Shown one piece after another: positions 45,483-57,263 of a stretch of DNA of 64,000 nucleotides (its first letter is position 1; each line of letters opens with the position of its first letter). The notes under the pieces were generated by a model. The model was not told where the DNA came from, searched no databases, and saw nothing but the letters and a program-made list of their open reading frames with translations. Position numbers and translations under genes: made by a program. The DNA comes from Microvirga terrae. GTDB taxonomy: Bacteria; Pseudomonadota; Alphaproteobacteria; Rhizobiales; Beijerinckiaceae. The stretch spans positions 2,489,001-2,553,000 of the forward strand of contig NZ_CP102845.1 of the NCBI RefSeq assembly GCF_013307435.2, written 5' to 3'.

Positions 45483-46829
45483 TCACCCGGTCGCGAAATC
45501 CACCAAGAGCTTCACGTTGAGGGCCACGATGACAGCGGCGATGAAGCCCGCAATCGCGGTGAGCCACCGCGGCGTGACGAGGGCGCCCATCTTGGCCCGT
45601 GAGGCCGTCATCGTCACGAGCGGGATGACCGCGAACGGAAGCTGAAGGCTCAGGATCACCTGGCTCAGGATCAGCAGTTTCGCCGTGCCCCCCTCTCCGT
45701 ATGCGATGGTAACGCCCGCCGCGGGGATGATGGCGATGCCGCGGGTGATCAGGCGGCGCATCCAGGGCGCCATCTTGAAGCTGATGAAACCCTCCATGAC
45801 GATCTGTCCTGCCATGGTGGCGGTCACCGTCGAATTTAGGCCGCAGCAGAGCAGCGACAGACCGAAGAGCATCGGCGCGATCGCACTGCCGAGAATCGGC
45901 TTGAGCAGGGTATGGGCCTCGCCGAGTTCTGCGATCTCGGAGCGGCCGGTGTGATGGAAGGCAGCCGCGGCGAGGATGAGCAGAGACGCATTGATGGTCA
46001 GAGCGAACATCAGCGCGATGGTCGAGTCGAGGGTTGCGAAGCGCAGAGCCTCGCGTCGCTCGGACAGGGTGTCGCCGTAGGCGCGGGTCTGCACGATGCC
46101 TGAATGCAGGTAGAGGTTGTGCGGCATGACCGTGGCGCCCAGAATGCCGAGGGCGAGATAGAGCATGTCGGGATTGGTGACGATTTCCGTCGTTGGAGCA
46201 AATCCGGTGATGACGCCCGCCCAGTCCGGATCGGCCATGGCGATCTGGATCCCGAAGCAGATTGCGATCACGCCGAGCAGCGTGATGATGAAGGCCTCGA
46301 CCCATCGGAAGCCGAGATTCTGCAGATACAGGATCAGGAATACGTCAAGCGCCGTGATGATGACGCCGATTTCGAGCGGGATTCCGAAAAGGAGATTGAG
46401 GCCGATCGCCGTGCCGATCACCTCCGCAAGATCCGTTGCACAGATGGCAAGCTCCGCCAGAACCCACAGGATCCAGGCGACCGGCCTCGGATAGGCGTCA
46501 CGGCACGCCTGAGCGAGGTCACGGCCGGTCGCAACCGCCAGCCTGGCGCAAAGGGACTGCAGGATGATCGCCATGATGTTGGAGATCAGCGCCACCGACA
46601 GAAGGGCGTAGCCGTATTTCGAGCCGCCGGCGATCGAGGTCGCCCAGTTGCCTGGATCCATGTAGCCCACGGCCACCAGATAGCCTGGCCCCAGGAACGC
46701 GGCTGCGCGACGCCATACCGATCCCGGCCTCACGGCGATTGAACGGTTTACCTCCGGCAGGGAGGCAAGGTCCGACGATCGCCGCCATGCGGCCTTTTGC
46801 ACGAGGGACACGGGAGCGGACTGATCCAT
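45483..46829 (-). CDS. mntH: Nramp family Mn(2+)/H+ transporter
   Basis: A 448-residue proton-coupled divalent metal importer with eleven helices. The metal-binding motif in helix 1 is [19 protein letters not shown] (DPGN) and that in helix 6 is [13 protein letters not shown] (MPHN). Both include the key Asp, Asn and Met residues for Mn or Fe. The ATG at 46829 was preferred over an upstream TTG at 46850, which lies within the candidate operator. It is single, and the TTGCAA repeats just upstream suggest control by Mur or another Mn-sensing regulator. Confidence 0.94.
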   Translation of the reverse strand: MDQSAPVSLVQKAAWRRSSDLASLPEVNRSIAVRPGSVWRRAAAFLGPGYLVAVGYMDPGNWATSIAGGSKYGYALLSVALISNIMAIILQSLCARLAVATGRDLAQACRDAYPRPVAWILWVLAELAICATDLAEVIGTAIGLNLLFGIPLEIGVIITALDVFLILYLQNLGFRWVEAFIITLLGVIAICFGIQIAMADPDWAGVITGFAPTTEIVTNPDMLYLALGILGATVMPHNLYLHSGIVQTRAYGDTLSERREALRFATLDSTIALMFALTINASLLILAAAAFHHTGRSEIAELGEAHTLLKPILGSAIAPMLFGLSLLCCGLNSTVTATMAGQIVMEGFISFKMAPWMRRLITRGIAIIPAAGVTIAYGEGGTAKLLILSQVILSLQLPFAVIPLVTMTASRAKMGALVTPRWLTAIAGFIAAVIVALNVKLLVDFATG

Positions 46830-46844
46830 GGCGTCTTTCTGCAG

Positions 46845-46861
46845 TTGCAAACCATTTGCAA
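46845..46861 (-). promoter_or_regulatory. candidate manganese-responsive operator upstream of mntH
   Basis: Two copies of the self-complementary hexamer TTGCAA are separated by ACCAT just before the mntH start. In rhizobia, mntH is repressed by Mur through TGCAA-containing dyads of similar form. The resemblance is from memory and not computed; its position very close to the start codon also suits a repressor. Confidence 0.5.
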
Positions 46862-47057
46862 GAAGAATCTAGCGTGTGTCCTCGGTTGCGGCAAGAGGAG
46901 AAATGCACAAAGTTGCATCAGGAGGCCTGTCATATCCCGAAGGGGACGCCTACCCGGTGGGCTCCGGTCGCGCTCATGCGTTTCGGGCGTGACAACGCCC
47001 GCGAGGTTTGCTCTAGGTCTTGCAAAACCAGACGGGTCAGCTGGAACAGGGATCGAA

Positions 47058-49034
47058 ATGCTCGAAAGTGTCCTGATCGCCAATCGCGGCGAGATCGCGT
47101 GCCGCATCATTCGCACCGCCAAGCGCCTGGGGATGCGGACCATCGCGGTCTATTCGGAAGCCGATGCGGAATCGCTCTTCGTCCAGATGGCGGACGAGGC
47201 CCATCTGATCGGACCAGCCCCCGCGCGCGAGAGCTATCTCCGCATTGACAAAATCATTGACGTCGCCAAGCGCACCCGGGCCGCCTCCATCCATCCCGGA
47301 TACGGATTCCTGTCCGAGAGGGCCGAATTTGCCGAGGCCTGTGCGGCGAACGGCATCGTGTTCGTCGGACCGCCAGCCTCCGCGATCAAGGCGATGGGGC
47401 TCAAGGACGCCGCCAAGGCGCTGGTCCAGCAGGCTGGCGTACCCGTCGTTCCGGGCTATCACGGCTCGAAGCAGGATCCGGATTTCCTGCGTCAGAAAGC
47501 ATATGAGATCGGGTATCCGGTCCTGATCAAGGCGGTCGCCGGCGGCGGCGGCAAGGGGATGCGGCGTGTCGAGAAGGCGGCCGATTTCGACGCGGCGCTG
47601 GAGAGCGCCCAGCGTGAGGCACAGAATGCCTTCGGTGATCCACGGGTACTGGTGGAGAAGTACATCCTCTCGCCGCGCCACATCGAGATCCAGGTCTTTG
47701 CCGACGGGCATGGCAATGTGGTGCATCTTTTCGAGCGCGACTGCTCGCTCCAGCGCCGCCACCAGAAGGTGATCGAAGAGGCCCCGGCGCCCGGGATGAC
47801 GTCGGAAATGCGCCAGGCCATGGGACAGGCAGCCGTCGAGGCCGCCCGGGCCGTCGGCTATGTAGGGGCCGGAACCGTGGAGTTCATCGCCGATGGTCGC
47901 GAGGGTCTGCGGCCCGACCGCTTTTATTTCATGGAGATGAACACCCGCCTTCAGGTGGAGCATCCGGTCACGGAAGCAATCACCGGGCTTGATCTCGTCG
48001 ACCTGCAGTTTCGCGCCGCGTCGGGCGAGGTCCTGCCATTCTCGCAGGACGACCTCGCCATCGACGGCCATGCGGTCGAGGCGCGTCTGTATGCGGAGGA
48101 TCCGGAAAAGGAATTCCTGCCCTCCACAGGAAAACTTTGGGCATTGGAGTTCCCGGACCGGGAGGGTGTCCGCATCGACACAGGGGTCGAGGCCGGTGCC
48201 GAGGTGACACCGTACTACGATCCCATGATTGCGAAGGTCATCGCCCATGGAGCGAGCCGCCTCGAAGCCTTGGATAAGCTGGCGGAAGCGCTCGGACGAA
48301 CGATCGTGGCGGGCCCGAAGACGAATGCGGCGTTCCTGAAGCGTCTCTGCGAGGCTGAGGGCTTCAGGGCAGGCCAATTCGACACCGGGTTCATCGACCG
48401 TAACCTCGACAGCCTCGGGGTCGGGCCGCAGCCCGTCGACGAAGTTGCCGTGTCGTTCGGTGCGTCGGCGCTGATCTCCCGGGAGATCGAACGGTTGCGC
48501 ATGGCCGAGCTCCAGAAGAGCGACGAGCCGTCGTCGTCGTGGTCCATGCCGGATGGTTTTCAGCTTCTCGGACTTCGCAACGTCGGCGTGCCTCTTCGGG
48601 TCGACGGGGAGCGCGTCGAAGCGCGCGAGGTGTTCAGCCAAGAGCATCGGGGTGCGAGCACCGTCGCATTCGGTGGGAGCGATCCCTGGGCGGTCGAGGA
48701 GATTGACCAGGAAGTGGACGCGCCGCACGGCGTCTACATCATCCGCAACGGACGCCAGACCCTGGTTCAGCCCTATGATCCCTTCGACGTCGATCTCGAG
48801 CACATGGATGAGGGTGGCACCGTCAAGGCGCCGATGCATGGCAAGCTCATCGCCGTCTTCGTGCAGCCTGGCGATCGGGTCGAGAAGGGACAGCGCCTCG
48901 CCATCGTGGAAGCGATGAAGATGGAGCATGTGCTGGTGGCGCCTTCGGATGCGGAGGTGGCGGAGATTGCCGCCGACCCGGGGGCACAGGTGGCCGAAGG
49001 GGCGCGCCTGATCGTGCTGAAGACGGAGGAATAG
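47058..49034 (+). CDS. biotin-dependent acyl-CoA carboxylase alpha subunit (methylcrotonyl/propionyl type)
   Basis: A 658-residue protein joining biotin carboxylase and biotin carrier in one chain. It begins VLIANRGEIACRIIRTAKRLG. The ATP-grasp glycine loop is KAVAGGGGKGMRRV, followed by ERDCSLQRRHQKVIEEAPAP and MEMNTRLQVEHPVTE. The C-terminal carrier contains the biotinylated lysine in VEAMKMEH, about 40 residues from the end. KDAAKALVQQAGVPVVPGYHG resembles methylcrotonyl-CoA carboxylase more than propionyl-CoA carboxylase, but I do not commit. The beta subunit is not in the window. The ATG at 47058 is clear; the longer frame runs into the mntH leader. Confidence 0.9.
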   Translation: MLESVLIANRGEIACRIIRTAKRLGMRTIAVYSEADAESLFVQMADEAHLIGPAPARESYLRIDKIIDVAKRTRAASIHPGYGFLSERAEFAEACAANGIVFVGPPASAIKAMGLKDAAKALVQQAGVPVVPGYHGSKQDPDFLRQKAYEIGYPVLIKAVAGGGGKGMRRVEKAADFDAALESAQREAQNAFGDPRVLVEKYILSPRHIEIQVFADGHGNVVHLFERDCSLQRRHQKVIEEAPAPGMTSEMRQAMGQAAVEAARAVGYVGAGTVEFIADGREGLRPDRFYFMEMNTRLQVEHPVTEAITGLDLVDLQFRAASGEVLPFSQDDLAIDGHAVEARLYAEDPEKEFLPSTGKLWALEFPDREGVRIDTGVEAGAEVTPYYDPMIAKVIAHGASRLEALDKLAEALGRTIVAGPKTNAAFLKRLCEAEGFRAGQFDTGFIDRNLDSLGVGPQPVDEVAVSFGASALISREIERLRMAELQKSDEPSSSWSMPDGFQLLGLRNVGVPLRVDGERVEAREVFSQEHRGASTVAFGGSDPWAVEEIDQEVDAPHGVYIIRNGRQTLVQPYDPFDVDLEHMDEGGTVKAPMHGKLIAVFVQPGDRVEKGQRLAIVEAMKMEHVLVAPSDAEVAEIAADPGAQVAEGARLIVLKTEE

Positions 49035-49087
49035 CCTGCGTCGCATCGTCGGATGACAAACCGACTGGTGCATGGTTGAAAAAGGAC

Positions 49088-49525
49088 ATGGCACTTCACC
49101 TGATCAAACTCTGCGTCGGTTGTGACTCGATTACGAATCTCGAAGAGTGGATCGAGGAAAACCGTGCGCTGCACCGGCGGCTCGGGCGCGAGTACGAGCA
49201 GACGCACACGACGCGGATGGTGCCCAAGCGGGTCGACGAACTGCTGGATGGCGGTTCCCTGTACTGGGTGATCAAAGGGCAGGTCGCGGCTCGTCAGCAG
49301 CTTCTGGATGTCCGACCTTTCACGGACGCGGACGGGATTGGCCGCTGCCGTCTTGTGCTGGACCAAGCGGTGATTGCCGTCGAACCGCGTCCCTTCAGAC
49401 CGTTTCAGGGCTGGCGCTATCTTGTCACTACGGACGCCCCGCGTGACATCGACCTGAAAGCCGGCGACCTCGCCAGGATGCCAGAGGACATGCGGCGCGA
49501 ACTCGCTGAACTCGGGCTTCTCTAA
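49088..49525 (+). CDS. DUF1489 family protein
   Basis: A 145-residue conserved alphaproteobacterial protein of unknown function. The start MALHLIKLCVGCDSI, the middle RMVPKRVDELLDGGSLYWVIKG and RPFRPFQGWRYL are the DUF1489 landmarks. It looks soluble, with mixed alpha/beta structure and no catalytic motif I can name. It begins 54 bases after the carboxylase gene and may be co-transcribed, though the family is found in many contexts. An upstream in-frame TTG at 49076 would add four residues. Confidence 0.85.
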   Translation: MALHLIKLCVGCDSITNLEEWIEENRALHRRLGREYEQTHTTRMVPKRVDELLDGGSLYWVIKGQVAARQQLLDVRPFTDADGIGRCRLVLDQAVIAVEPRPFRPFQGWRYLVTTDAPRDIDLKAGDLARMPEDMRRELAELGLL

Positions 49526-49552
49526 CTTATGTGAATCTGTGGGGATGGTTTG

Positions 49553-49813
49553 ATGAGGTTCCGCTCCGTCGCTGCTGTCATTCTGATCGCCACGGGCAGT
49601 CCTGCCCTTGCGAAAGAGTGCCGCATGCCCGATCCGGCGCCGGGCGTTCGCCCGGAGCTGCCTCCCAGCTGCAGGGCGCGGCTTGAAGGGCGGGAGGCGA
49701 GGGCCGAGCGGCCCGATTCCCTCAATGGAAACCAGGGGTTCGTCAATCTAGGAAACGGAACTCAGGTGCGGATCGGCGGTCGCGTTCGGACGGAAGTCAT
49801 GGGCCGTCGTTAA
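49553..49813 (+). CDS. small secreted hypothetical protein
   Basis: An 86-residue protein with a signal peptide (MRFRSVAAVILIATGSPALA, cut before KEC). The mature chain is short, rich in Arg, Pro and Gly, with two cysteines (KECRMP and PPSCRA) that may form one disulfide. The C-terminal half, QGFVNLGNGTQVRIGGRVR, looks like a small beta hairpin unit. I do not recognise a family. It starts 28 bases after the DUF1489 gene on the same strand. Confidence 0.65.
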   Translation: MRFRSVAAVILIATGSPALAKECRMPDPAPGVRPELPPSCRARLEGREARAERPDSLNGNQGFVNLGNGTQVRIGGRVRTEVMGRR

Positions 49814-49893
49814 ACTTTTTTGCTGGGGATCTTCTTGGAACCGCGCTGGCTCGAACAGCATTGGCTCAGCAGTACAGTTGAGTGGAGGTTCCG

Positions 49894-50250
49894 ATGCTGA
49901 TGTGTGCATCCGAAGGCCGGCACTGGCGCTACGAAGTCTGCGAGCACGATGACGGCTACCTGGTCCAGATGCGCGACCTTGCCACCGGCGAGCTCGACGA
50001 GGAATTCTCCACCATCTTTCGCACCTTGCCCGTCGCTTTCGCCTATGCCGAGATGTCGGCCGCCTATGAGCGCTACGCGGCCTCGGAACTCGAGCAGGCG
50101 GAAGACGAGCAGATCGAGATCGATGTCGAAGCGACCGAGCGTCATTTCATCGATCTGAGCGATCGTTTGCACGATTCGGGCATCAACGGCATCGTGGTTC
50201 AGGCCTGGGAGCGGGAGAGCCAGCGCAGTCGGGCCGGCCTGCTGCACTGA
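49894..50250 (+). CDS. hypothetical protein
   Basis: A 118-residue acidic protein with a good ribosome site (GGAGGT before the ATG at 49894). The first 50 residues read like a small beta domain (RHWRYEVCEHDDGYLVQMRD). A helical middle follows (AFAYAEMSAAYERYAASELEQAEDEQIEID), and the end is IVVQAWERES. No signal peptide, membrane segment or known motif is visible. It may be a regulatory or scaffold-like small protein; function unknown. Confidence 0.7.
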   Translation: MLMCASEGRHWRYEVCEHDDGYLVQMRDLATGELDEEFSTIFRTLPVAFAYAEMSAAYERYAASELEQAEDEQIEIDVEATERHFIDLSDRLHDSGINGIVVQAWERESQRSRAGLLH

Positions 50251-50343
50251 ATGTTGATTGGGATAAGGCCTGGCCGCGTTTGCAAGCCGGGCCGCTCCCT
50301 CTAGCATCGCTCCATCACGACTCACGCCGACGATGGAGTTCCT

Positions 50344-51051
50344 ATGGCAGATCTTTCCTCATTTCCGATTGCGACCCGCTGGCCTGCCCAGCATTCCGAC
50401 CGGATCCAGCTTTATTCCACACCGACGCCGAACGGGGTCAAGGTCTCGATCATGCTGGAGGAGACCGGCCTGCCGTACGAGCCTCACTTCATCAATATCG
50501 GGCAGAACGAAACCTGGACCCCCGAATTCCTGTCCCTGAACCCCAACGGCAAAATCCCTTCGATCATCGACCCCGACGGACCCGGTGGCCGGCCGCTTGC
50601 CCTGTTCGAGTCCGGTGCGATCCTCCTCTACCTGGCAGAGAAGACCGGCAAGTTCCTGCCGTCGGATCCGGCGAGGCGGTATGAAACGATCCAGTGGGTG
50701 TTCTTCCAGATGGCGGCTGTTGGGCCGATGTTCGGTCAGCTTGGCTTCTTCCATAAGTTCGCCGGCCGGGAGATCGAGGACAAGCGTCCGCTCGAACGGT
50801 ATCGCAACGAATCGAAGCGCCTGCTCGGTGTCCTCGAAACGAGGCTCGAAGGGCGTGACTGGATCATGGGCGACGATTACACGATCGCCGATATCTCCCT
50901 GCTCGGCTGGGTCCGGAACCTGGTCGGGTTCTACGGCGCAGGGGAACTCGTGGAGTTCGACAGCCTGAAGCGCGTGCCATCCTGGCTCGAACGTGGCTTG
51001 GCTCGACCGGCCGTCCAGCGCGGCCTGGACATCCCCAAGCGGCCTGAATAG
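50344..51051 (+). CDS. glutathione S-transferase family protein
   Basis: A 235-residue GST-like enzyme. The thioredoxin-fold N-terminal domain begins IQLYSTPTPNGVKVSIMLEE and has the cis-Pro region NPNGKIPSIID and LFESGAILLYLAEKTG (glutathione-binding E-S). The C-terminal helical domain includes DYTIADISLLGWV with the conserved Asp of the N-capping box. The short linker GGRPLAL and the Asn after Pro resemble the YghU/YfcG (Nu) class, known for disulfide reductase activity, but this is inference. It is monocistronic. Confidence 0.88.
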   Translation: MADLSSFPIATRWPAQHSDRIQLYSTPTPNGVKVSIMLEETGLPYEPHFINIGQNETWTPEFLSLNPNGKIPSIIDPDGPGGRPLALFESGAILLYLAEKTGKFLPSDPARRYETIQWVFFQMAAVGPMFGQLGFFHKFAGREIEDKRPLERYRNESKRLLGVLETRLEGRDWIMGDDYTIADISLLGWVRNLVGFYGAGELVEFDSLKRVPSWLERGLARPAVQRGLDIPKRPE

Positions 51052-51134
51052 CCCTTCGCCGCAGGGCCCATTCCCTGAACGGCAATTTACATCTGTCCCA
51101 TCCCGGCCCACATGTTGGGGTGGGGAAGAAAACG

Positions 51135-51842
51135 ATGATGCTGCTTCTTGGAATATTGGCGGTCGCACTTCTGTGGTGGCTCGCCAAGTCTTATACCCTG
51201 ACCGACCCGAAGTCCTTGGCCAAGGGTCTCAAAGCCGTGGCCGGCATCGCGGCGCTCGGTGCCGCCGTGCTCCTGGGGGTCAAGGGACGCTTCGACATGG
51301 CGCTCCTCCTCGGCGGCTTCGCCGCCTGGGCTTTAGGCTGGAGCGCTCTGAATTTGCCAGGACCTTGGCGCAACTTCCAGCAGGCGCGGGGCCGTTTTTC
51401 ACGAATTCGGTCAGCCATGATCGAGATGGAAATCGACCACGCCACCGGGGCCGTCGAGGGCACCATTCTGGTGGGAGCTTTTGCAGGGCGCCGGCTCTCG
51501 AGCCTCGACCCGGAGAGCCTCCGCCGTCTCTACGATGAATGCTCTGCCCACGATCCGCAGGGCGTGCCGCTCCTAGAGGCGTATTTTGATCGCCGGTTTG
51601 CCGGCTGGCGTGAAAACGCTCAGGGAGATCGTGACACGCGGACGCGCACCCAGGCGCATTCGGGCGTAATGACGAAAGAGGAAGCCTATCAAATCCTGGG
51701 CCTTCAGCCGGGTGCGAGCCTCGACGAGATCCGAAAAGCGCACCGGACGCTGATGAAGAAACTCCATCCCGACCAGGGAGGAACGGCGTACCTCGCGGCT
51801 CGCGTGAACGAGGCGAGAGAAGTGCTGAGCCGACATCGCTGA
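51135..51842 (+). CDS. membrane-anchored J-domain protein
   Basis: A 235-residue protein with an N-terminal membrane helix (MMLLLGILAVALLWWLA) and a second hydrophobic stretch near residues 35-70. A soluble central segment comes next. A C-terminal J domain of about 57 residues has YQILGLQPGASLDEIRKAHR and the essential HPD tripeptide in KKLHPDQGG. A J domain at the C-terminus after membrane helices recalls mitochondrial TIM14/Pam18. It should stimulate DnaK at the inner membrane. The ATG at 51135 follows GGGGAAG; a GTG at 51120 is possible. Confidence 0.87.
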   Translation: MMLLLGILAVALLWWLAKSYTLTDPKSLAKGLKAVAGIAALGAAVLLGVKGRFDMALLLGGFAAWALGWSALNLPGPWRNFQQARGRFSRIRSAMIEMEIDHATGAVEGTILVGAFAGRRLSSLDPESLRRLYDECSAHDPQGVPLLEAYFDRRFAGWRENAQGDRDTRTRTQAHSGVMTKEEAYQILGLQPGASLDEIRKAHRTLMKKLHPDQGGTAYLAARVNEAREVLSRHR

Positions 51843-51921
51843 TACTCCACGCGCGATCCGGTGTGTCTGGAAGCCACGACGGCGCAAAAACACACGCCGT
51901 CGCAGTGTTCGCTAAAGTCGG

Positions 51922-53508
51922 TTAGCCACGTGCGGCGAAACAGTTGACGCCGCCTTTCTTGAGCTGCTTGCAGGCGTTGGCAGCATCGTTCGACTCCGAG
52001 AATCCCGAGAACCGTGCCCGGTACAGGGTGCTCCCGTCGACCGTCACCTTCTCGGTGAAGGGGGAAGCCTTGCCCAGAACCTTGCCGAACCGGCTGCGGG
52101 CCGAGTCGAGCATGGCCTTGGCCTTGTCTTCATCGTCCGTCGCACCGAGCTGAACGACCCAGCCCGTCACGGCCTTCTTGGGCTCGGACGCCTCCGTCTT
52201 GGGAGCGTCAGCCTTGAGGGAGGCTGTCTTGGTCGCCGCGGGAATGTTCGCGGACGGGGCAGGCTCGGAGGCCTTTGCCTCGATCTTGGCCTGCAGGGCA
52301 GCCTTCTGGGAAGCCGGGATCGGCGCGGAGGTCTGAAGGGCTGCATAGGCCTGGGCATTCAGCGGCAGGGGTTCCTGACCCTTTTGCCACCGGACCGAGG
52401 AGGGCGTGGTGGTCGAGCTGGCGCCGGCAGCCGAGGCCACGACCGGCCGCAGGGTATTCAAGTCGAGCGGCTTGCGGTCGGGGCCGGCCTGAGGCGTCGA
52501 GGCCTGTGCAACAGGAGCCTGGGCGATGGCCGAGGCCACTTTGACGGGTGCCGCGATGGGTGCCGGGTCGACCGGGCGCGGAGCCGGAGCCTCTGCCACC
52601 ATGGCCGGCTGATTCTCGACCACGGAAGGCGCGGTCCGGGTGCCCGCATAGGCCCGCGGCAGATGGCTCTCGATGAGACCCGCCATTCTCTGGTCGCGGG
52701 ACGCGCCGGAGCGGCCACCGAGCACAACGGCCACGATGCTGCGGGTGTCGGTGTTGACCGAGGTCAGCAGATTGAAGCCGGACAGACGGGTGTAGCCGGT
52801 CTTGATCCCGTCCACGCCCTCGATCTTGCCGAGCAGCCGGTTATGGCCGCGGATGGTTCGCCTGCCATACTGGAAGGATTGGGTCTGGAAATAGGCGAAG
52901 TACCGTGGGAACCGGTCCTGAATCGCGCGGCCGAGGATCGACAGGTCACGGGCGGTCGTGATGTTCGGCGGCTCATGCGGCAGGCCGTGGGGATTGTAGA
53001 AGGCCGACGAGCTCATGCCGAGCTCCCGCGCCTTGCGGGTCATCATCTGCGCGAAAGCGTCCTCCGAACCTGCGATGTTCTCGGCCACCACAACGGAAAC
53101 GTCGTTGGCCGAGAGGGTCACCATCGCCTTGATGGCATCGTCGACCTCGATGGTCGAGCCGGGGCGTAGGCCGAGCTTGGTCGGCGGCTGGCTGGCGGCA
53201 TAGGCGGAGACGGTGAGGGGCGTGTCGGCGCGCATGCGCCCGCGCTCGAGCTGCTCGAACAGGAGGTAAAGGCTCATCACCTTCGTAAGGGATGCGGGAA
53301 TGCGCGGTTCGTCGACATTCTCACCCTGGAGAATCTTGCCGGTCTTGGCGTCGACCACGATGGAGGCAGAGAGGGGGCTATAACCGCCGCCGGCCTGCTT
53401 GGCCTTGCGCCGTGCCGCATCCGCCGGAGAGGCGACCGCGACGGCAAATGACGCAACGATACCAACAAGAGCCCATGTCTTTCGGCGTCCCATCCAAACC
53501 GAATTCAT
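51922..53508 (-). CDS. D-alanyl-D-alanine carboxypeptidase (PBP5/6-like) with SPOR domain
   Basis: A 528-residue periplasmic serine peptidase that trims peptidoglycan stem peptides. A signal peptide near residues 1-31 ends ASPADA. Catalytic motifs are SLTK (S73-K76), SAND and KTGYTR, all intact. A Pro/Ala-rich linker of about 150 residues follows. The C-terminal SPOR domain (about 450-528) includes GWVVQLGATDDEDKAKAML and YRARFSGF. SPOR domains bind denuded septal glycan, so the enzyme probably acts at division sites. The ATG at 53508 was chosen to start just before the signal peptide; one at 53493 is also possible. Confidence 0.92.
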   Translation of the reverse strand: MNSVWMGRRKTWALVGIVASFAVAVASPADAARRKAKQAGGGYSPLSASIVVDAKTGKILQGENVDEPRIPASLTKVMSLYLLFEQLERGRMRADTPLTVSAYAASQPPTKLGLRPGSTIEVDDAIKAMVTLSANDVSVVVAENIAGSEDAFAQMMTRKARELGMSSSAFYNPHGLPHEPPNITTARDLSILGRAIQDRFPRYFAYFQTQSFQYGRRTIRGHNRLLGKIEGVDGIKTGYTRLSGFNLLTSVNTDTRSIVAVVLGGRSGASRDQRMAGLIESHLPRAYAGTRTAPSVVENQPAMVAEAPAPRPVDPAPIAAPVKVASAIAQAPVAQASTPQAGPDRKPLDLNTLRPVVASAAGASSTTTPSSVRWQKGQEPLPLNAQAYAALQTSAPIPASQKAALQAKIEAKASEPAPSANIPAATKTASLKADAPKTEASEPKKAVTGWVVQLGATDDEDKAKAMLDSARSRFGKVLGKASPFTEKVTVDGSTLYRARFSGFSESNDAANACKQLKKGGVNCFAARG

Positions 53509-53652
53509 GCTGCAACAATCCCTGTTTCGTTTGGTTCTAGGCCCTTGCGCCCGGTTCTCTCGGAGGAACCGTTGCCGGCGCAACACATACCCTGACGGTA
53601 AGAGATTGCGGTTACGGGCCCGTTAACGGAGGAAAGGAGAACAATCTGATTT

Positions 53653-53698
53653 TTGTGCATTGCACAATAAAACTTGACAGAATTTTGTGCGCTGCACA
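53653..53698 (+). promoter_or_regulatory. phasin promoter flanked by two inverted-repeat operators
   Basis: Operator 1 is TTGTGC-ATT-GCACAA (53653-53667). Operator 2 is TGTGC-GCT-GCACA (53686-53698). A TTGACA -35 box lies between them at 53674-53679, with an ATAT -10 region near 53697-53702. A repressor bound to both dyads would cover the promoter. PhaR, the PHB-sensing repressor of phasin genes, recognises GC-centred dyads of this kind, so it is the leading candidate. Confidence 0.75.
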
Positions 53699-53763
53699 TA
53701 TTGACTTCGTTGGCTATCCAGCCGCGCCAGCCGCCATTTAACGCCTTATTGCCGAGGTTCACA

Positions 53764-54099
53764 ATGCTTCAGCCGTTTACCCACATTCAGAAATTCGGCC
53801 AGGACAACCTGGATGCCACCGTGAAGGCGCTTGGAGCCTTCTCAAGCAACAGCCAGGCCATCGCGGCCGAGACGGCGGACTTCGCTCGCAAGTCGTTCGA
53901 GCAGACCTCTTCCACGGTCGAAAAGCTCCTTGGCGTTCAGACCCTCGACAAGGCTGTCGAAATCCAAACCGCCTTCGTCAAAGGCGCCTATGACAGCCTC
54001 GTGAGCCAGACGGCCAAGATGAGCGCACTCTATTCGGCGCTCGCGGCGGAGACGATGAAGCCTTATGAGGGTCTCCTCTCCAAGGCGTCAGCCGCATAA
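53764..54099 (+). CDS. phasin family protein
   Basis: A 111-residue helical protein of the phasin_2 type that coats polyhydroxyalkanoate granules. The sequence is almost all alpha-helical and amphipathic: KFGQDNLDATVKALGAFS at the start, then FARKSFEQTSSTVEKLLGVQ and QTAFVKGAYDSLVSQTAKM. No catalytic residues are present. The ATG at 53764 follows GAGG. The promoter carries two dyads that could bind PhaR, and a terminator follows the gene, so it is a stand-alone unit. It indicates that the organism makes PHB. Confidence 0.9.
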   Translation: MLQPFTHIQKFGQDNLDATVKALGAFSSNSQAIAAETADFARKSFEQTSSTVEKLLGVQTLDKAVEIQTAFVKGAYDSLVSQTAKMSALYSALAAETMKPYEGLLSKASAA

Positions 54100-54130
54100 C
54101 GAGCCGATCCGAAGGTCTTCTGCCATGAAG

Positions 54131-54155
54131 CGCCCGGGCTTGTCCCGGGCGTTTT
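54131..54155 (+). terminator. intrinsic terminator after the phasin gene
   Basis: A perfect eight-base stem CGCCCGGG / CCCGGGCG with loop CTTGT, then TTTT. Confidence 0.88.
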
Positions 54156-54375
54156 GCGTTGATCCTGCCATGCATTCAGGGCTTGGCCTGCCGCCCGGGC
54201 TGGTGGCGCAGGCATGGCCAAGATGTCGCTCTTTTCATCACGGCTGCGACCACCCATCTGGTTGATCTGGCAAACCGAATGGAGCGACTATACATTTGGC
54301 TGGATGCCGATGGCCCGGAACAGGACGGGCGAGAGGCCGAGGGCCAAAAACAGAAGAAGGGGCGGTCGTCCGAAT

Positions 54376-54768
54376 ATGCTGCGGTTAGCACAAGGTAGTT
54401 TGACCCTGTCGGAGACCCGTCCGGTATCCGCTGCCGGCGGGGCGCAGCCGCCTGGCGGCGATGACGGCGGTCGCTCGAACACGGCTATCATCACGAAAAC
54501 CAAACCGCGCACGAAACGGCCGAACCTTTACCGCGTTCTTCTCTTGAACGACGATTACACCCCGATGGAGTTCGTGGTGCACGTGCTGGAACGGTTCTTC
54601 AACAAGAACCGCGAGGATGCGACCCGGATCATGTTGCACGTCCATCAGAACGGCGTCGGGGAGTGTGGAGTTTTTACGTACGAAGTTGCCGAGACGAAGG
54701 TGACCCAGGTGATGGATTTCGCCCGGAAACATCAGCACCCTCTGCAATGTGTCATGGAAAAGAATTAG
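54376..54768 (+). CDS. clpS: ATP-dependent Clp protease adaptor ClpS
   Basis: A 130-residue adaptor that binds N-degron substrates and hands them to ClpAP. The conserved core is [23 protein letters not shown], with the N-end-residue pocket, and the Asp-Asp of the ND(D/E)YT motif is present. [17 protein letters not shown] near the end completes the fold. The N-terminal extension of about 50 residues is disordered and Gly-rich ([13 protein letters not shown]). The start is uncertain: the ATG at 54376 gives a usual length, but in-frame ATGs at 54304 and 54310 exist. clpA begins 29 bases after it. Confidence 0.93.
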   Translation: MLRLAQGSLTLSETRPVSAAGGAQPPGGDDGGRSNTAIITKTKPRTKRPNLYRVLLLNDDYTPMEFVVHVLERFFNKNREDATRIMLHVHQNGVGECGVFTYEVAETKVTQVMDFARKHQHPLQCVMEKN

Positions 54769-54797
54769 CCGAGCCCCGTCTCACAAAGGACAAGCCG

Positions 54798-57259
<2,462 letters not shown>

Positions 57260-57263
<4 letters not shown>

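Noticed and set aside
47037..49094. 685-codon minus-strand frame
   Set aside because: It is the antisense of the biotin carboxylase gene, whose ATP-grasp and biotin motifs are intact on the plus strand.
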